Assembly: GCF_001427795.1 (NCBI RefSeq)
Contig: NZ_LMHJ01000003.1
Span: 237,612-301,611, forward strand
Reading direction: 5' to 3'
DNA length: 64,000 nucleotides
Origin: Nocardioides sp. Root682
GTDB taxonomy: Bacteria > Actinomycetota > Actinomycetes > Propionibacteriales > Nocardioidaceae
Shown: positions 35,055 to 42,863 of the stretch, in pieces
Layout of the letters: each line of letters opens with the position of its first letter
Position numbering within the stretch: position 1 is the stretch's first letter
The notes under the pieces: model-generated
Database searches by the model: none
What the model was told of the DNA's origin: nothing
What the model saw: only the letters and a program-made list of their open reading frames with translations
Translations under genes and position numbers: made by a program

Positions 35055-36350
35055 ATGAGTTCTTCACCCCTTCGTTTCTTCGTGCGTGACCGGGCGGCGT
35101 CCCGCGCGACGGCAGTCGGTCTGGCGGTTTGCGGTGCGTTCGCATTCACGCTCACCTCGGCGGCTGCACCTGCGTCGGCCGAGGACGGTCTGACCTGCAA
35201 CGGCAAGGCCGTGACGATCCTGGCTGGGGTGTCGACGTACTGGTCGGGGACCTACGGCACTGCGGGGGATGACGTGATTCTGGTCCGCGGTGGCGGTCAC
35301 CAGATCTTCGCGGGAGATGGGAACGACACGATCTGCGCTGAGTCCGATGGCGCGGTGGTGGGTGACAACATCTTCGGCGGCGCAGGCGACGACTGGATCG
35401 CGGCTGGTGCCAGCGACGACTGGATCCACGGCGAGGTTGACGACGACACCATCGACGGCGGCGCTGGCAACGACACCATCGACGCAGCCGCCGGCTACGA
35501 CACGATCAACGGTGGCGCGGGTGCCGATGTCATCGACGGGGGTGTCGGCAACGACCGCATCGACGGAGGAGCCGGCAACGACGACCTCCGGGGCGACGCC
35601 GACGACGACCTGATCTACGGGGAGTCCGGCCACGACAAGTTGACCGGCGGCGACGGCAAGGACGACCTCATCGGCGACTTCGACACAAGCAAGGTCTTCG
35701 TGCTCGGCGGCTTCGAGGGCAACGACCTCCTCCACGGGGGCGACGGCACCGACCAACTGTACGGCGAAGGTGGCAACGACACCCTGTACGGCGGCCAAGA
35801 TTGGGATCAACTGGAGGGCGGCACCGGCGACGACTATCTCAGCGGAGGCCCGGACGCTGACAATCTCCGGGGTGAGGACGGCAACGACTACCTCGACGGC
35901 GGCACCGATTCGGATGATCTTGAGGGCGGCGATGGCGATGACGAGCTGTATTCCCGAGCAACCAACTACTTCGGGGGCCCTGAGGAACTGGACGGCGGTG
36001 CGGGCAACGACCTGCTGGATGGCAGGCTGCCCGGTTCAGACGGCGCTGGGGCTGTCAACCTCCATGGCGGGCCTGGTGACGATCGTCTCTACGGGGGCGA
36101 CGGACGGGATGACCTCGACGGCGGTGGCGGCAAGGACTACCTTTCCGGCGGCGAGCAGCAGGACCGGGTCTTCGGCGGTGCTGGTGACGACATCTTGTAC
36201 GGCAACGAGGGCGCCGATGACATCCGGGGCGGCGACGGCAACGACTATCTGCATGGCGGTAGCGGCGTCATGGACCAAGGCAATGGCCAGGCCGGGACAG
36301 ATAGGTGCGTGTACATCCGCGACAACCGGCAGACCAGCTGCGAAAACTGA
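35055..36350 (+). CDS. Secreted RTX-type calcium-binding protein
   Basis: 431 residues with a signal peptide (VGLAVCGAFAFTLTSAAAPASA). From about residue 75 to 410 the protein is a nearly continuous beta-roll of GGxGxDxUx calcium-binding nonapeptides (more than 25), broken by short non-repeat inserts such as RATNYFGGPEEL. The C-terminus CVYIRDNRQTSCEN is a short cysteine tail. The ATG follows AAGG by 8 nt. No other domain is visible; RTX rolls act as Ca2+-dependent folding scaffolds or surface layers. The pseudogene at 37834 is a paralogue. Confidence 0.88.
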   Translation: MSSSPLRFFVRDRAASRATAVGLAVCGAFAFTLTSAAAPASAEDGLTCNGKAVTILAGVSTYWSGTYGTAGDDVILVRGGGHQIFAGDGNDTICAESDGAVVGDNIFGGAGDDWIAAGASDDWIHGEVDDDTIDGGAGNDTIDAAAGYDTINGGAGADVIDGGVGNDRIDGGAGNDDLRGDADDDLIYGESGHDKLTGGDGKDDLIGDFDTSKVFVLGGFEGNDLLHGGDGTDQLYGEGGNDTLYGGQDWDQLEGGTGDDYLSGGPDADNLRGEDGNDYLDGGTDSDDLEGGDGDDELYSRATNYFGGPEELDGGAGNDLLDGRLPGSDGAGAVNLHGGPGDDRLYGGDGRDDLDGGGGKDYLSGGEQQDRVFGGAGDDILYGNEGADDIRGGDGNDYLHGGSGVMDQGNGQAGTDRCVYIRDNRQTSCEN

Positions 36351-36406
36351 CTACCACGGCCGACGACGCCTGTCGTCGCCGGCGTCTACGTGCCTCATTT
36401 CTCCGA

Positions 36407-36693
36407 ATGACAACTACTCCTCCCCACACCGATCTGGTTGCCGACGGGGTCCGACATATCAACCGACTCCGTGACACGCTGAGCGACTACTTTCCCGCAC
36501 TGGAGCGGGTTTCGACTACGCCCACAGCCGCGGTGCGCTCGTGCTCCTGAACGACTGCCAAGCCCCCGCAGCCATGCGCCGGATCAGCCAGTCACGCCTA
36601 CAGACATGGTTGGTCAAACGGAAGGTACGCAGCGAGGGCGACCAGCACGTCCAGGTTCTCATCGGTCAGGCGATCCGGCTGTGCGGCGACTGA
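36407..36693 (+). pseudogene. Remnant of an IS110-family transposase
   Basis: About 95 codons in two frames: first TDLVADGVRHINRLRDTLSDYFPALERV, then, after a one-base frameshift near 36509, FDYAHSRGALVLLNDCQAPAA and MRRISQSRLQTWLVKRKVRS. This series matches the middle of IS110/IS1111 transposases (the helical region and the LxLLTGxQxPAALRRIG block). Both ends are missing and no intact element or inverted repeats are visible. It is evidence of past insertion between two RTX genes. Confidence 0.7.
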
Positions 36694-36746
36694 CGTCGCT
36701 TCGCCCGAAGGCCCCGTTGCAGTCAAAGGAGCTGGATGACCGTGCT

Positions 36747-36778
36747 CAACGGTTCTCGCAACGTCCAGCCTGCACAGT
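36747..36778 (+). promoter_or_regulatory. SARP-type direct-repeat promoter of the 215-aa RTX gene
   Basis: CAACGG (36747) and CAACGT (36759), 12-bp spacing, with CACAGT at 36773 after 8 nt as a weak -10. GTG start at 36825. Confidence 0.55.
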
Positions 36779-36824
36779 CTGCACATCGGAACGCCCTACC
36801 CAGAACACTTCAGGAGACATCCCT

Positions 36825-37472
36825 GTGCGACCACTTGCCGTGCTCTGTTCCCAGTTCAAGGCCGCCGCGTCACCGCCCAGCGCGAAGGTCGCCCTTGCCG
36901 CCGCGGGTATGGCCTCGCTATTGGTATTGGCCTCTGCGGCCCCGGCGCCAGCCGGAGCCGATGGCGACGACATTCTCCCGGTCGACGCGCCTCAGTGCAT
37001 GGGCGAGGATGCCACCATCTACGTGGAAGGCGGTGCTCGAGTCTCTGGGACCAGCGGCGACGACGTCATCGTCGCCGTCAATGGCAGAGATGTCATTGAC
37101 GCATTGGGGGGCGACGACCTCATCTGCACGTTCGGGTCGGGCTCTGACGACATTTACGGAGCCTCCGGCGACGACCGGATCTACAGCGGCGCAATGGGCG
37201 GCAACATCTATGGCGGCACTGGCAGCGATGAGATCCATGGCGGCCCCGGCAACGATCACATCTACGCCGGCGAGGGCCGCGACACTGTCTATGGAGGGGC
37301 CGGCGCCGACAACATTGACGGCGGCCGTGACGGGGACGAGTTGTACGGCGAAACCGGCGACGACCTCATGCGCGGCTACCACGGCGAGGACTCGGCCGAC
37401 GGCGGCCCAGGCGGCGACAGATGCTTCAACACAGAAAGTGACACGAGCTGCGGGACAATCCGCAAGCGCTGA
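36825..37472 (+). CDS. Secreted RTX-type calcium-binding protein
   Basis: 215 residues from a GTG with AGGAG upstream by 8 nt. A hydrophobic signal segment (VALAAAGMASLLVLASAAPAPAGA) lies within the first 45 residues. About eight GGxGxDxUx-type nonapeptides follow (GGTGSDEIH, GGPGNDHIY, GGAGADNID). The C-terminus (CFNTESDTSCG) carries the same C-x-N-T-E-x3-S-C tail as the gene at 27744, which marks a subfamily. The stop codon lies within a 9-bp terminator hairpin (37466-37487). Confidence 0.85.
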   Translation: MRPLAVLCSQFKAAASPPSAKVALAAAGMASLLVLASAAPAPAGADGDDILPVDAPQCMGEDATIYVEGGARVSGTSGDDVIVAVNGRDVIDALGGDDLICTFGSGSDDIYGASGDDRIYSGAMGGNIYGGTGSDEIHGGPGNDHIYAGEGRDTVYGGAGADNIDGGRDGDELYGETGDDLMRGYHGEDSADGGPGGDRCFNTESDTSCGTIRKR

Positions 37473-37487
37473 GCGCCGGCTCAGCGC
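37466..37487. terminator. Hairpin terminator of the RTX gene
   Basis: A perfect 9-bp stem (GCGCTGAGC, 37466-37474; complement 37479-37487) with a GCCG tetraloop; it overlaps the stop codon of the gene at 36825. Confidence 0.65.
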
Positions 37488-37833
37488 CGTCGCCCGGCGC
37501 CAAACGAGGGCTGGGTCGGTGGTCACAACGATTGGCGCGCAACGGGCGTTGCGTAGCGTCTGTTGGGCCCGTCCAGCGGAACCGATAAGACCGACCCCTG
37601 CGAACAGAGGCGAGACTAGTTCTCGATCCGTAAGTTGTTGGGCGGCCCGGGAGGGTTGGGTCTGGCTGAGCCTTGATTGCCCTTGAGGTGGCTCCGTGGA
37701 TTGGCCGCCCGGCTCCTCCTTGGTTGCCTTGGCTGCTGATTGAGATGCGCGTTCTGGTCGCTGTTTAGGATCGGTCTGCGAGTGCTTCTTCGGGCCGGCG
37801 ATGTAGCCAAACGGTCGGAAGGAGAAGAACTGA
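37488..37833. other. Intergenic stretch with an orphan box pair and a lower-GC segment
   Basis: The first part has the SARP-type box promoter (37526-37559). The rest, roughly 37600-37830, is visibly less GC-rich than its surroundings. It has no credible reading frame on either strand and no homology I can see. It lies directly before the decayed RTX gene, so it may be inserted or rearranged DNA that replaced that gene's 5' part. Confidence 0.4.
37526..37559 (+). promoter_or_regulatory. SARP-type promoter upstream of the decayed RTX gene
   Basis: CAACGG at 37540 is followed 8 nt later by -10 TAGCGT (37554). The upstream half CAACGA at 37526 is displaced to 14-bp spacing instead of 12, perhaps reflecting decay. 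Confidence 0.5.
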
Positions 37834-38275
37834 TGGAACCAGTATGCGGATGAGCTCCGTGGTGACGCCGGCGATGACGTGTTGCATGGTGGGAGAACCG
37901 CCGGCGTCAACGGCTACGACTACAGCACGAATGCCGACAATCTGCACGGCAGCCTGGACAACGATCTGCTGGACGGTCGAGACGTCGGCGGGAAGACCTT
38001 CCATTATGGCGAGGAGGGTGATGACCGCCTGTACGGGGCGAGGGAGGTGACCACGTCGATGGCGGTGGCGGTAACGACTACCTTTCCGGCGATGGGCAGC
38101 AGGACATTCTCTTCGGCCGGGACGGCAACGAGGGCGCCGATGCCCTCGATGCCGGCCCCCGGCAATGACTATCTGCATGGCGGCAGCGGCGTTCTGGACA
38201 AAGGACATGGTCAGGCCAGCGCGGACAGGTGCGTTTACATCCGTAACAACCGGCAGAACCAGTTGCGAAAGCTGA
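37834..38275 (+). pseudogene. Decayed RTX-type calcium-binding gene
   Basis: The first frame reads DELRGDAGDDVLHGGR ... NLHGSLDNDLLDGR ... GEEGDDRLYG. A frameshift near 38038 moves to another frame (VDGGGGNDYLSGDGQQDILFG). A second shift near 38160 restores the first frame for NDYLHGGSGVLDKGHGQ and DRCVYIRNNRQ. A third small change destroys the SCEN-like end. The order and wording copy the C-terminal half of the intact gene at 35055 (DLLDGR, NLHGG, DRLYGG, DYLSGG, DYLHGGSGVMD, CVYIRDNRQ). The 5' half is missing. It is a duplicated, dying paralogue. Confidence 0.75.
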
Positions 38276-38483
38276 ACACGGTTTCGACGCCGAGATCAGT
38301 AGTTGAGCGCGACCAACCGGTTGACGACGGCCAGTCGGGCTTGCAGAGCGCGGTGATCGTCCCCATCAGGGCGCCGTCGTAGGGGATCGCCGACCGAGCC
38401 GATCGATGGCTGGATGTCCCTGACCTCGAGGTGCTCGGTGAATCGGATGGAGGTGCCCTGACGAGGTTCAAGTGGTGCGAGCG

Positions 38484-38515
38484 CAACGGCCGGCGCAACG
38501 CCAACCAAATAGCTT
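38484..38515 (+). promoter_or_regulatory. SARP-type direct-repeat promoter of the second RCC1 gene
   Basis: CAACGG (38484) and CAACGC (38496), 12-bp spacing, -10 TAGCTT at 38510 after 8 nt; ATG at 38557. Confidence 0.7.
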
Positions 38516-38556
38516 CATCGTTCGGAGGGGTTCAGCCAACTCTCGAAAGGACAACG

Positions 38557-41118
38557 ATGTCTACTTTCAGATTCCGGCCGCACACGGTCCTGGCCCTATT
38601 CGCCCTTGCATGGGCGTGCGTGGCTCTGGTGACCGCCCCGGCCCAAGCCGGAGGCTCTCAGACTGATCCAGCGGCTCGAGCCACCGCACAAGAGCAACTC
38701 GCGCTGGGTAATGCGCACACCTGCGCTATCGACGCTGGCGACGTTCGATGCTGGGGCGCCAATGAATCCGGGCAGCTCGGTTACGGACACACCGACGACA
38801 TCGGAGACGATGAGGCCGCCTCCATTGCAGGCGTGGTCGATATCGGCGGTAAGGCGATAGCGATCACCGCTGGGCAACGGCATACTTGCGCCATTCGTAC
38901 CGACGGTCAGGTTCTCTGTTGGGGCGATGGGCTGAGGGGCAAGCTCGGCTATGGCAACACCGACTCCATCGGCGACGATGAGACGCCCGCATCCGTGGGC
39001 CCGGTCCCTCTCGGACGGACGGCGGTGAGCATTGCCGCGGGTGATGAGCACACCTGCGCCCTGCTGAACACTGGTGAGATCCGCTGCTGGGGATGGAGCT
39101 TCTACGGCCAACTCGGCTACGCCAACACCGCGACCATCGGTGACAACGAGCTTCCCACCAGCGTGCCAGGCGTCACCCTTGGCCCGGCCAATCAGGGCCA
39201 GGCGGTCGCGGTGGTGGCAGGCGCTCACCACACCTGCGCCCTGTTGGCCACGGGACGTGTCCGGTGTTGGGGGCGCAACGGCAACGGTCAGCTCGGGCTA
39301 GGGCACAGCGGTTCGCACGTCGGAACTGTCGTCAAGCCGTACGACCCCCTGGTGAATCCCGACCCGATCGAGTTCCCGGGCGGGCGGCTCGCTGTCTCCT
39401 TGACCGCCGGCTTGGATCACACGTGCGCGGTGCTGGAGGACGGTGCAGTGTCGTGCTGGGGCGAGGGCTCCAACGGGCAGCTCGGTTACGGCAACACCAC
39501 CGACATCGGCAACGACGAGCTGCCTTCGTCCGTGGGACCGGTCGTGCTGGACCATCCGGCAGTCTCGGTCAGTGCCGGAAACATCCACACGTGCACGATT
39601 CTCGCCAACGGCGCCACTCGCTGTTGGGGCAGTGGAGACTCAGGCCGGCTGGGCAGGGGCAACACCAACACGCTGCTCAACCCGACCTGGACGAGCCCCA
39701 TCTCCATGGGCAACGAGGTGATCGCGATCGAATCAGGACGGAGTCATACCTGCGCCCGCCTCGCTGACGGCGGGATCCGTTGCTGGGGTGCGGGAACCTT
39801 CGGTCGTCTCGGTTACGGGAACATCGACTCGATCGGGGATGACGAGGTCCCGTCGAGCATCGCGCCGCTCGACCTCGGCGTCTCGGCGTACCCGGTGGCA
39901 GTGACTGCTGGTCTGGGGCACAGCTGCGCGCTGATCAGCAACGGCGAGGTCCGTTGCTGGGGCCGCGCGGAAGAGGGACAGCTGGGCTACGGCAACACCA
40001 ACGCCATCGGTGACGACGAAGAGCCTGCTACGGCTGGCGTGGTGCAGCTCGGTAACGAGGCCAAGGCAATTTCTGCGGGGACCTTCCACACCTGCGCGGT
40101 GCTGGTCGACGGGAATGTTCGTTGCTGGGGAGATGGAGACTCGGGACGACTCGGCTACGGCAGCACCGACCCGATCGGTGACGACGAGGTGCCGACGGCG
40201 GTCGCGCCCGTGGACATCGGACAGCGTGCGGTGACGGTTGCCGCCGGATACAAACACACATGTGTCCTGCTCGCCAAGGGAAGCGTCCGCTGCTGGGGCG
40301 ATGCCGCAAATGGACGCCTTGGAGATCCCTACAGCGTCGAGACCATCGGTGATGACGAAGCGCCCTCGACGGTCGCGGACCTCGGCTTCGGTGGGACCGG
40401 AGGCCCTGAGCCGGGGCTGCCGAAGGCACTGACCGTGGGCAGCGACCATGCCTGCGTGATTCTGGCAGATGGGTCGGTGCGCTGCTGGGGCAAGGGTGCC
40501 GATGGTCGACTCGGCTACGCCGACACCCAGGACGTCGGAGACGACGAGTATCCGGGCGCGACGTTCGTCAGTACGGCGCACCCGGTCAACATTGGGACGA
40601 ACCAGTTGGCCGCCCGGATCGTGGCTGGCTATTCGACCACCTGCGTGCGGATGGACGATGGCAGGGTGCGCTGTTGGGGCGAGGGCGTGAGCGGTCGACT
40701 CGGCTACAGCAGCGTCGTGAACATCGGAGACAACGAGCATCCCGCCAGCGCGGGTCCGGTGCAGCTGGGAACGCTGCGGTACGGGACGATGATCTCCGCG
40801 GCAGGCGCACACAGCTGTACCACGATGGATGACGGCAACCTCCGCTGCTGGGGCAGGAACGATTCGGGCCAGCTCGGCTACAACAACACCACCGTCATCG
40901 GTGACAACGAGCACCCGACAGCGGTCGCGCCGGTCGCTTTCGGTGCGGGACGCAAGGTGACAGCCATCAGTTCGGGTACCTCGCACACCTGCGCGGTCCT
41001 CGATGACGCCACCGTCAGCTGCTGGGGTCTCGGGACCTACGGTCAACTGGGGTACGGGAACGCCGACAACGTCGGCAGCTACCAGACATCGGTCGGGGCT
41101 CCGGTCAACCTGCTCTGA
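38557..41118 (+). CDS. Secreted RCC1-repeat protein, 14 blades
   Basis: 853 residues with a signal peptide (VLALFALAWACVALVTAPAQAGG). The rest is 14 RCC1-type repeats, each with the HTCA-x6-G-x-V-R-C-W-G core and a LGYGNTxxIGDxE theme, so two seven-bladed propellers, as in the gene at 31634. Unlike its paralogue it has no Ig-like C-terminal domain. Each blade carries a conserved cysteine pair, suited to oxidising conditions. The ATG follows AAAGGA by 6 nt. A perfect 16-bp hairpin (41140-41174) ends the transcript. Confidence 0.87.
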   Translation: MSTFRFRPHTVLALFALAWACVALVTAPAQAGGSQTDPAARATAQEQLALGNAHTCAIDAGDVRCWGANESGQLGYGHTDDIGDDEAASIAGVVDIGGKAIAITAGQRHTCAIRTDGQVLCWGDGLRGKLGYGNTDSIGDDETPASVGPVPLGRTAVSIAAGDEHTCALLNTGEIRCWGWSFYGQLGYANTATIGDNELPTSVPGVTLGPANQGQAVAVVAGAHHTCALLATGRVRCWGRNGNGQLGLGHSGSHVGTVVKPYDPLVNPDPIEFPGGRLAVSLTAGLDHTCAVLEDGAVSCWGEGSNGQLGYGNTTDIGNDELPSSVGPVVLDHPAVSVSAGNIHTCTILANGATRCWGSGDSGRLGRGNTNTLLNPTWTSPISMGNEVIAIESGRSHTCARLADGGIRCWGAGTFGRLGYGNIDSIGDDEVPSSIAPLDLGVSAYPVAVTAGLGHSCALISNGEVRCWGRAEEGQLGYGNTNAIGDDEEPATAGVVQLGNEAKAISAGTFHTCAVLVDGNVRCWGDGDSGRLGYGSTDPIGDDEVPTAVAPVDIGQRAVTVAAGYKHTCVLLAKGSVRCWGDAANGRLGDPYSVETIGDDEAPSTVADLGFGGTGGPEPGLPKALTVGSDHACVILADGSVRCWGKGADGRLGYADTQDVGDDEYPGATFVSTAHPVNIGTNQLAARIVAGYSTTCVRMDDGRVRCWGEGVSGRLGYSSVVNIGDNEHPASAGPVQLGTLRYGTMISAAGAHSCTTMDDGNLRCWGRNDSGQLGYNNTTVIGDNEHPTAVAPVAFGAGRKVTAISSGTSHTCAVLDDATVSCWGLGTYGQLGYGNADNVGSYQTSVGAPVNLL

Positions 41119-41139
41119 CGGTGTAGAACCGGAGTTCGT

Positions 41140-41174
41140 CAGTCGGGCTCGGACCAACGGTCCGAGCCCGACTG
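41140..41174. terminator. Strong hairpin terminator after the RCC1 gene
   Basis: A perfect 16-bp stem (41140-41155 and 41159-41174) with a 3-nt AAC loop, 22 bp after the RCC1 stop codon. No T tract. Confidence 0.8.
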
Positions 41175-41479
41175 CTTACCAGCCGGCATCGGACTTCGCT
41201 CCCGATATGTGGGGGCCTCCCGGTGAGCGGCACCGATGCCTGGTTTGAAGGCACAGATCTAGCAGCCGGCCCGCGACCAGTGCAGCGACCCACATACATC
41301 GATCGGCGATGCCGACCACCACCGGATCCGACACCAGTCCGGTGTCGGGGGTGACCAACTCCTCGTCGAGGCCGCGGTCGTTCAGGCGGGCGAGCTGCTC
41401 GATACCTCAGCCACCCTGGCCCCTGGCCGATTGGTCGCCGTTCTCGCCTGGGACCCGGCGTCGGCATGGTTCGCGGTGA
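41175..41479. other. Noncoding or decayed stretch
   Basis: No frame has a convincing start, ribosome site or family. One minus-strand frame (41358-41176, VTPDTGLVSDPVVVGIADRC) looks protein-like over about 40 codons but lacks context. It may be a decayed gene fragment. Confidence 0.3.
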
Positions 41480-41643
41480 GAGGACGAGCGGCTCTACCGC
41501 AATGCGGCTGACGAACTGCTCTTCGGAGACAACGGGACCGACTACCTGAGCAGGGGACTGGCGTAGCCCATGAGGCGCTGGTGGAGCGGGGACAGGCCGC
41601 TGCGTCGACTTCCTCATGCGGAGGACGGACGGTGCGAGAACTG
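41480..41643 (+). pseudogene. Short RTX-like relic
   Basis: The frame from 41480 reads ERLYRNAADELLFGDNGTDYLS and then stops at 41566. This fits two degenerate calcium-binding nonapeptides (compare DRLYG, DELLFGDNG, TDYLSG). Just after, the DNA around 41620-41643 resembles the 3' end of the 35055 gene. Upstream and downstream are non-homologous. It is a last fragment of another family member. Confidence 0.4.
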
Positions 41644-41650
41644 ACCAGCC

Positions 41651-41682
41651 CAACGGGTCGCGCAACGGGCGCTACCTAGGTT
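41651..41682 (+). promoter_or_regulatory. SARP-type direct-repeat promoter before a decayed small gene
   Basis: CAACGG at 41651 and 41663 (12-bp spacing), -10 TAGGTT at 41677 after 8 nt. The ATG at 41719 is about 36 bp further. A complete, near-consensus member even though the gene below is broken. Confidence 0.65.
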
Positions 41683-41718
41683 CACGATTGCCGGAACCTT
41701 GACACGAGGAGTCCTCCC

Positions 41719-42055
41719 ATGACGATCCCGAAGGAGCAGGCCCTGCTCGCCCAGGGCGTGCTCGGCTGCCTCGCCCTCGCACGGCGCGGCCTCGCGCTCG
41801 GGGCATTGTCCGCGGTATCCGCTGTGCCGGTCTTTGGGCCGGTGGGCATCCTCTGCCGGCGCCGGCGGCGCCGTTCTGTGTCTGCGACCCCGATGCCGTC
41901 AAGTCGCTGGGGTTGAGCGTGCAGGGCTGATTGGCCGAGGGCTGTACGCAGGTTCAGGCCAAGACGCCACAGCGGCCTGGTCGCGTCCTGCAGATCCTGG
42001 ACGAGGTCTTCGCCAACCCCGCCTCGAACCGTCCTGACCTCGACCCCAGAACCTA
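41719..42055 (+). pseudogene. Small gene broken by frameshift and stop
   Basis: The ATG at 41719 has a good site (GAGGAG 6-7 nt before) and the frame reads MTIPKEQALLAQGVLGCLALARRGL, a hydrophobic export-like start. Near 41855 the reading shifts to another frame with a more natural ending (CVCDPDAVKSLGLSVQG, stop, then AEGCTQVQAKTPQRPGRVLQ and DEVFANPASNRPDLDPRT) ending at 42055. Two changes (one frameshift, one in-frame TGA) would restore a protein of about 110 residues. The conserved start and promoter suggest a recently lost secreted protein of the same regulon. The family is not recognised. Confidence 0.45.
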
Positions 42056-42105
42056 GTGCGCGACGAGGGCAACGGGTGACGCGCGGCGGACCCTTGGCAA
42101 AGAAT

Positions 42106-42143
42106 GTAACCGAATGGTTGCATCGGAGTAACCGTTCGGTTGA
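42106..42143. promoter_or_regulatory. TetR-operator pair, promoter unit A
   Basis: GTAACCGAATGGTTGC (42106-42121) and GTAACCGTTCGGTTGA (42128-42143), start-to-start spacing 22 bp, as in the other pairs. The unit is repeated imperfectly at 42586-42624. No clear -10 is visible at the right edge in this copy. Confidence 0.65.
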
Positions 42144-42292
42144 CCTCGTGCCGAGGCACAACGTTTGTCGACTCATGATCCCGAATCCCGCGATTCGACT
42201 CAGGCCTTTCTCTGGACTTCTAGGCCCGCCTGACTCAAGCAATGGGCCTGCCGGGCGGGCCCCCTTCTTCTCGCACACCTAAAGGAACGACC

Positions 42293-42580
42293 ATGTCCAC
42301 CGACGTCTCGAAGTCGCTCACCCGCATGTCACCGAACCGCACCAACCTCCTCCGGCGCGCCGAGGACCGAACCGCCGTCGGTGGCCGGGCGAGTCGATGG
42401 CGCCGATTGATGTCCCCGTGGTCAACCGCCCGCACGGACAAGCCCAACCAAAGCTACGACCGCTACGGCTGGCTGCAGATCGACCTCCTCGCGCTGGATC
42501 GCGGTGTCCAAGAAAGCAAGCGAGGGCCCTCGGATTCCTGCCGCCCCGCCGGCGTCGCCTCGCTTGAAGGGCGAAAGTAA
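42293..42580 (+). CDS. Hypothetical protein after operator unit A
   Basis: 95 residues, ATG with AAAGGA 6 nt upstream. It begins MSTDVSKSLTRMSPN and is rich in Arg, Ser and Asp. The second copy of the promoter unit is followed by a similar start (MSTKTS), which supports that this start is used. I recognise no family and the C-terminal third looks like random coding. The gene may be degraded. Confidence 0.4.
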   Translation: MSTDVSKSLTRMSPNRTNLLRRAEDRTAVGGRASRWRRLMSPWSTARTDKPNQSYDRYGWLQIDLLALDRGVQESKRGPSDSCRPAGVASLEGRK

Positions 42581-42585
42581 AGAAT

Positions 42586-42627
42586 GTAACCATACGGTTG
42601 CACGGTTTGTAACCGTATGGTTAAGAT
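42586..42627 (+). promoter_or_regulatory. TetR-operator pair, promoter unit B
   Basis: GTAACCATACGGTTGC (42586-42601) and GTAACCGTATGGTTAA (42609-42624), spacing 23 bp. On the plus strand a -10 TAAGAT (42622-42627) overlaps the second operator's end, the same layout as at the TetR gene. Transcription would start near 42634 and read toward the SGNH hydrolase. Confidence 0.7.
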
Positions 42628-42770
42628 GGGTGCAGAGCACAAGGTCTTCGATTCAGATGATCCCGTCCCGCAGGCGCGACTCGGACAGGCGCCAACGGGA
42701 GTTCATAGGCTCGCCGAGCCCAGCAATGGGACGGCTAGGGCCCTTCTTCTCGCACGCCCGAGGCAATGCC

Positions 42771-42863
42771 ATGTCCACGAAAACTTCGCAGCACCAGAGC
42801 CGTCCGCGCGACGATCGGCGTCCGCTCGCCTTCCATGACGCGTCCCTCGCGAGCGCATCATGA
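42771..42863 (+). CDS. Very short ORF after operator unit B
   Basis: 30 codons starting MSTKTSQHQS, like the start after unit A (MSTDVSKS). Its TGA overlaps the next ATG at 42860 (ATGA). There is a weak site (GAGGCAA). The same frame is open from an upstream ATG at 42657 (MIPSRRRDSDR), so it could instead be the end of a 68-residue frame. A short leader peptide is possible. Confidence 0.3.
   Translation: MSTKTSQHQSRPRDDRRPLAFHDASLASAS

Noticed and set aside
36360..36378. Short CGACGAC/GTCGTCG hairpin after the 431-aa RTX gene
   Set aside because: Only 7 bp of stem with no flanking support; a terminator is possible but not asserted.
42070..42094. A lone CAACGG before operator unit A
   Set aside because: No partner at 12-bp spacing and no -10 at the expected distance, so not counted as a SARP-type box.
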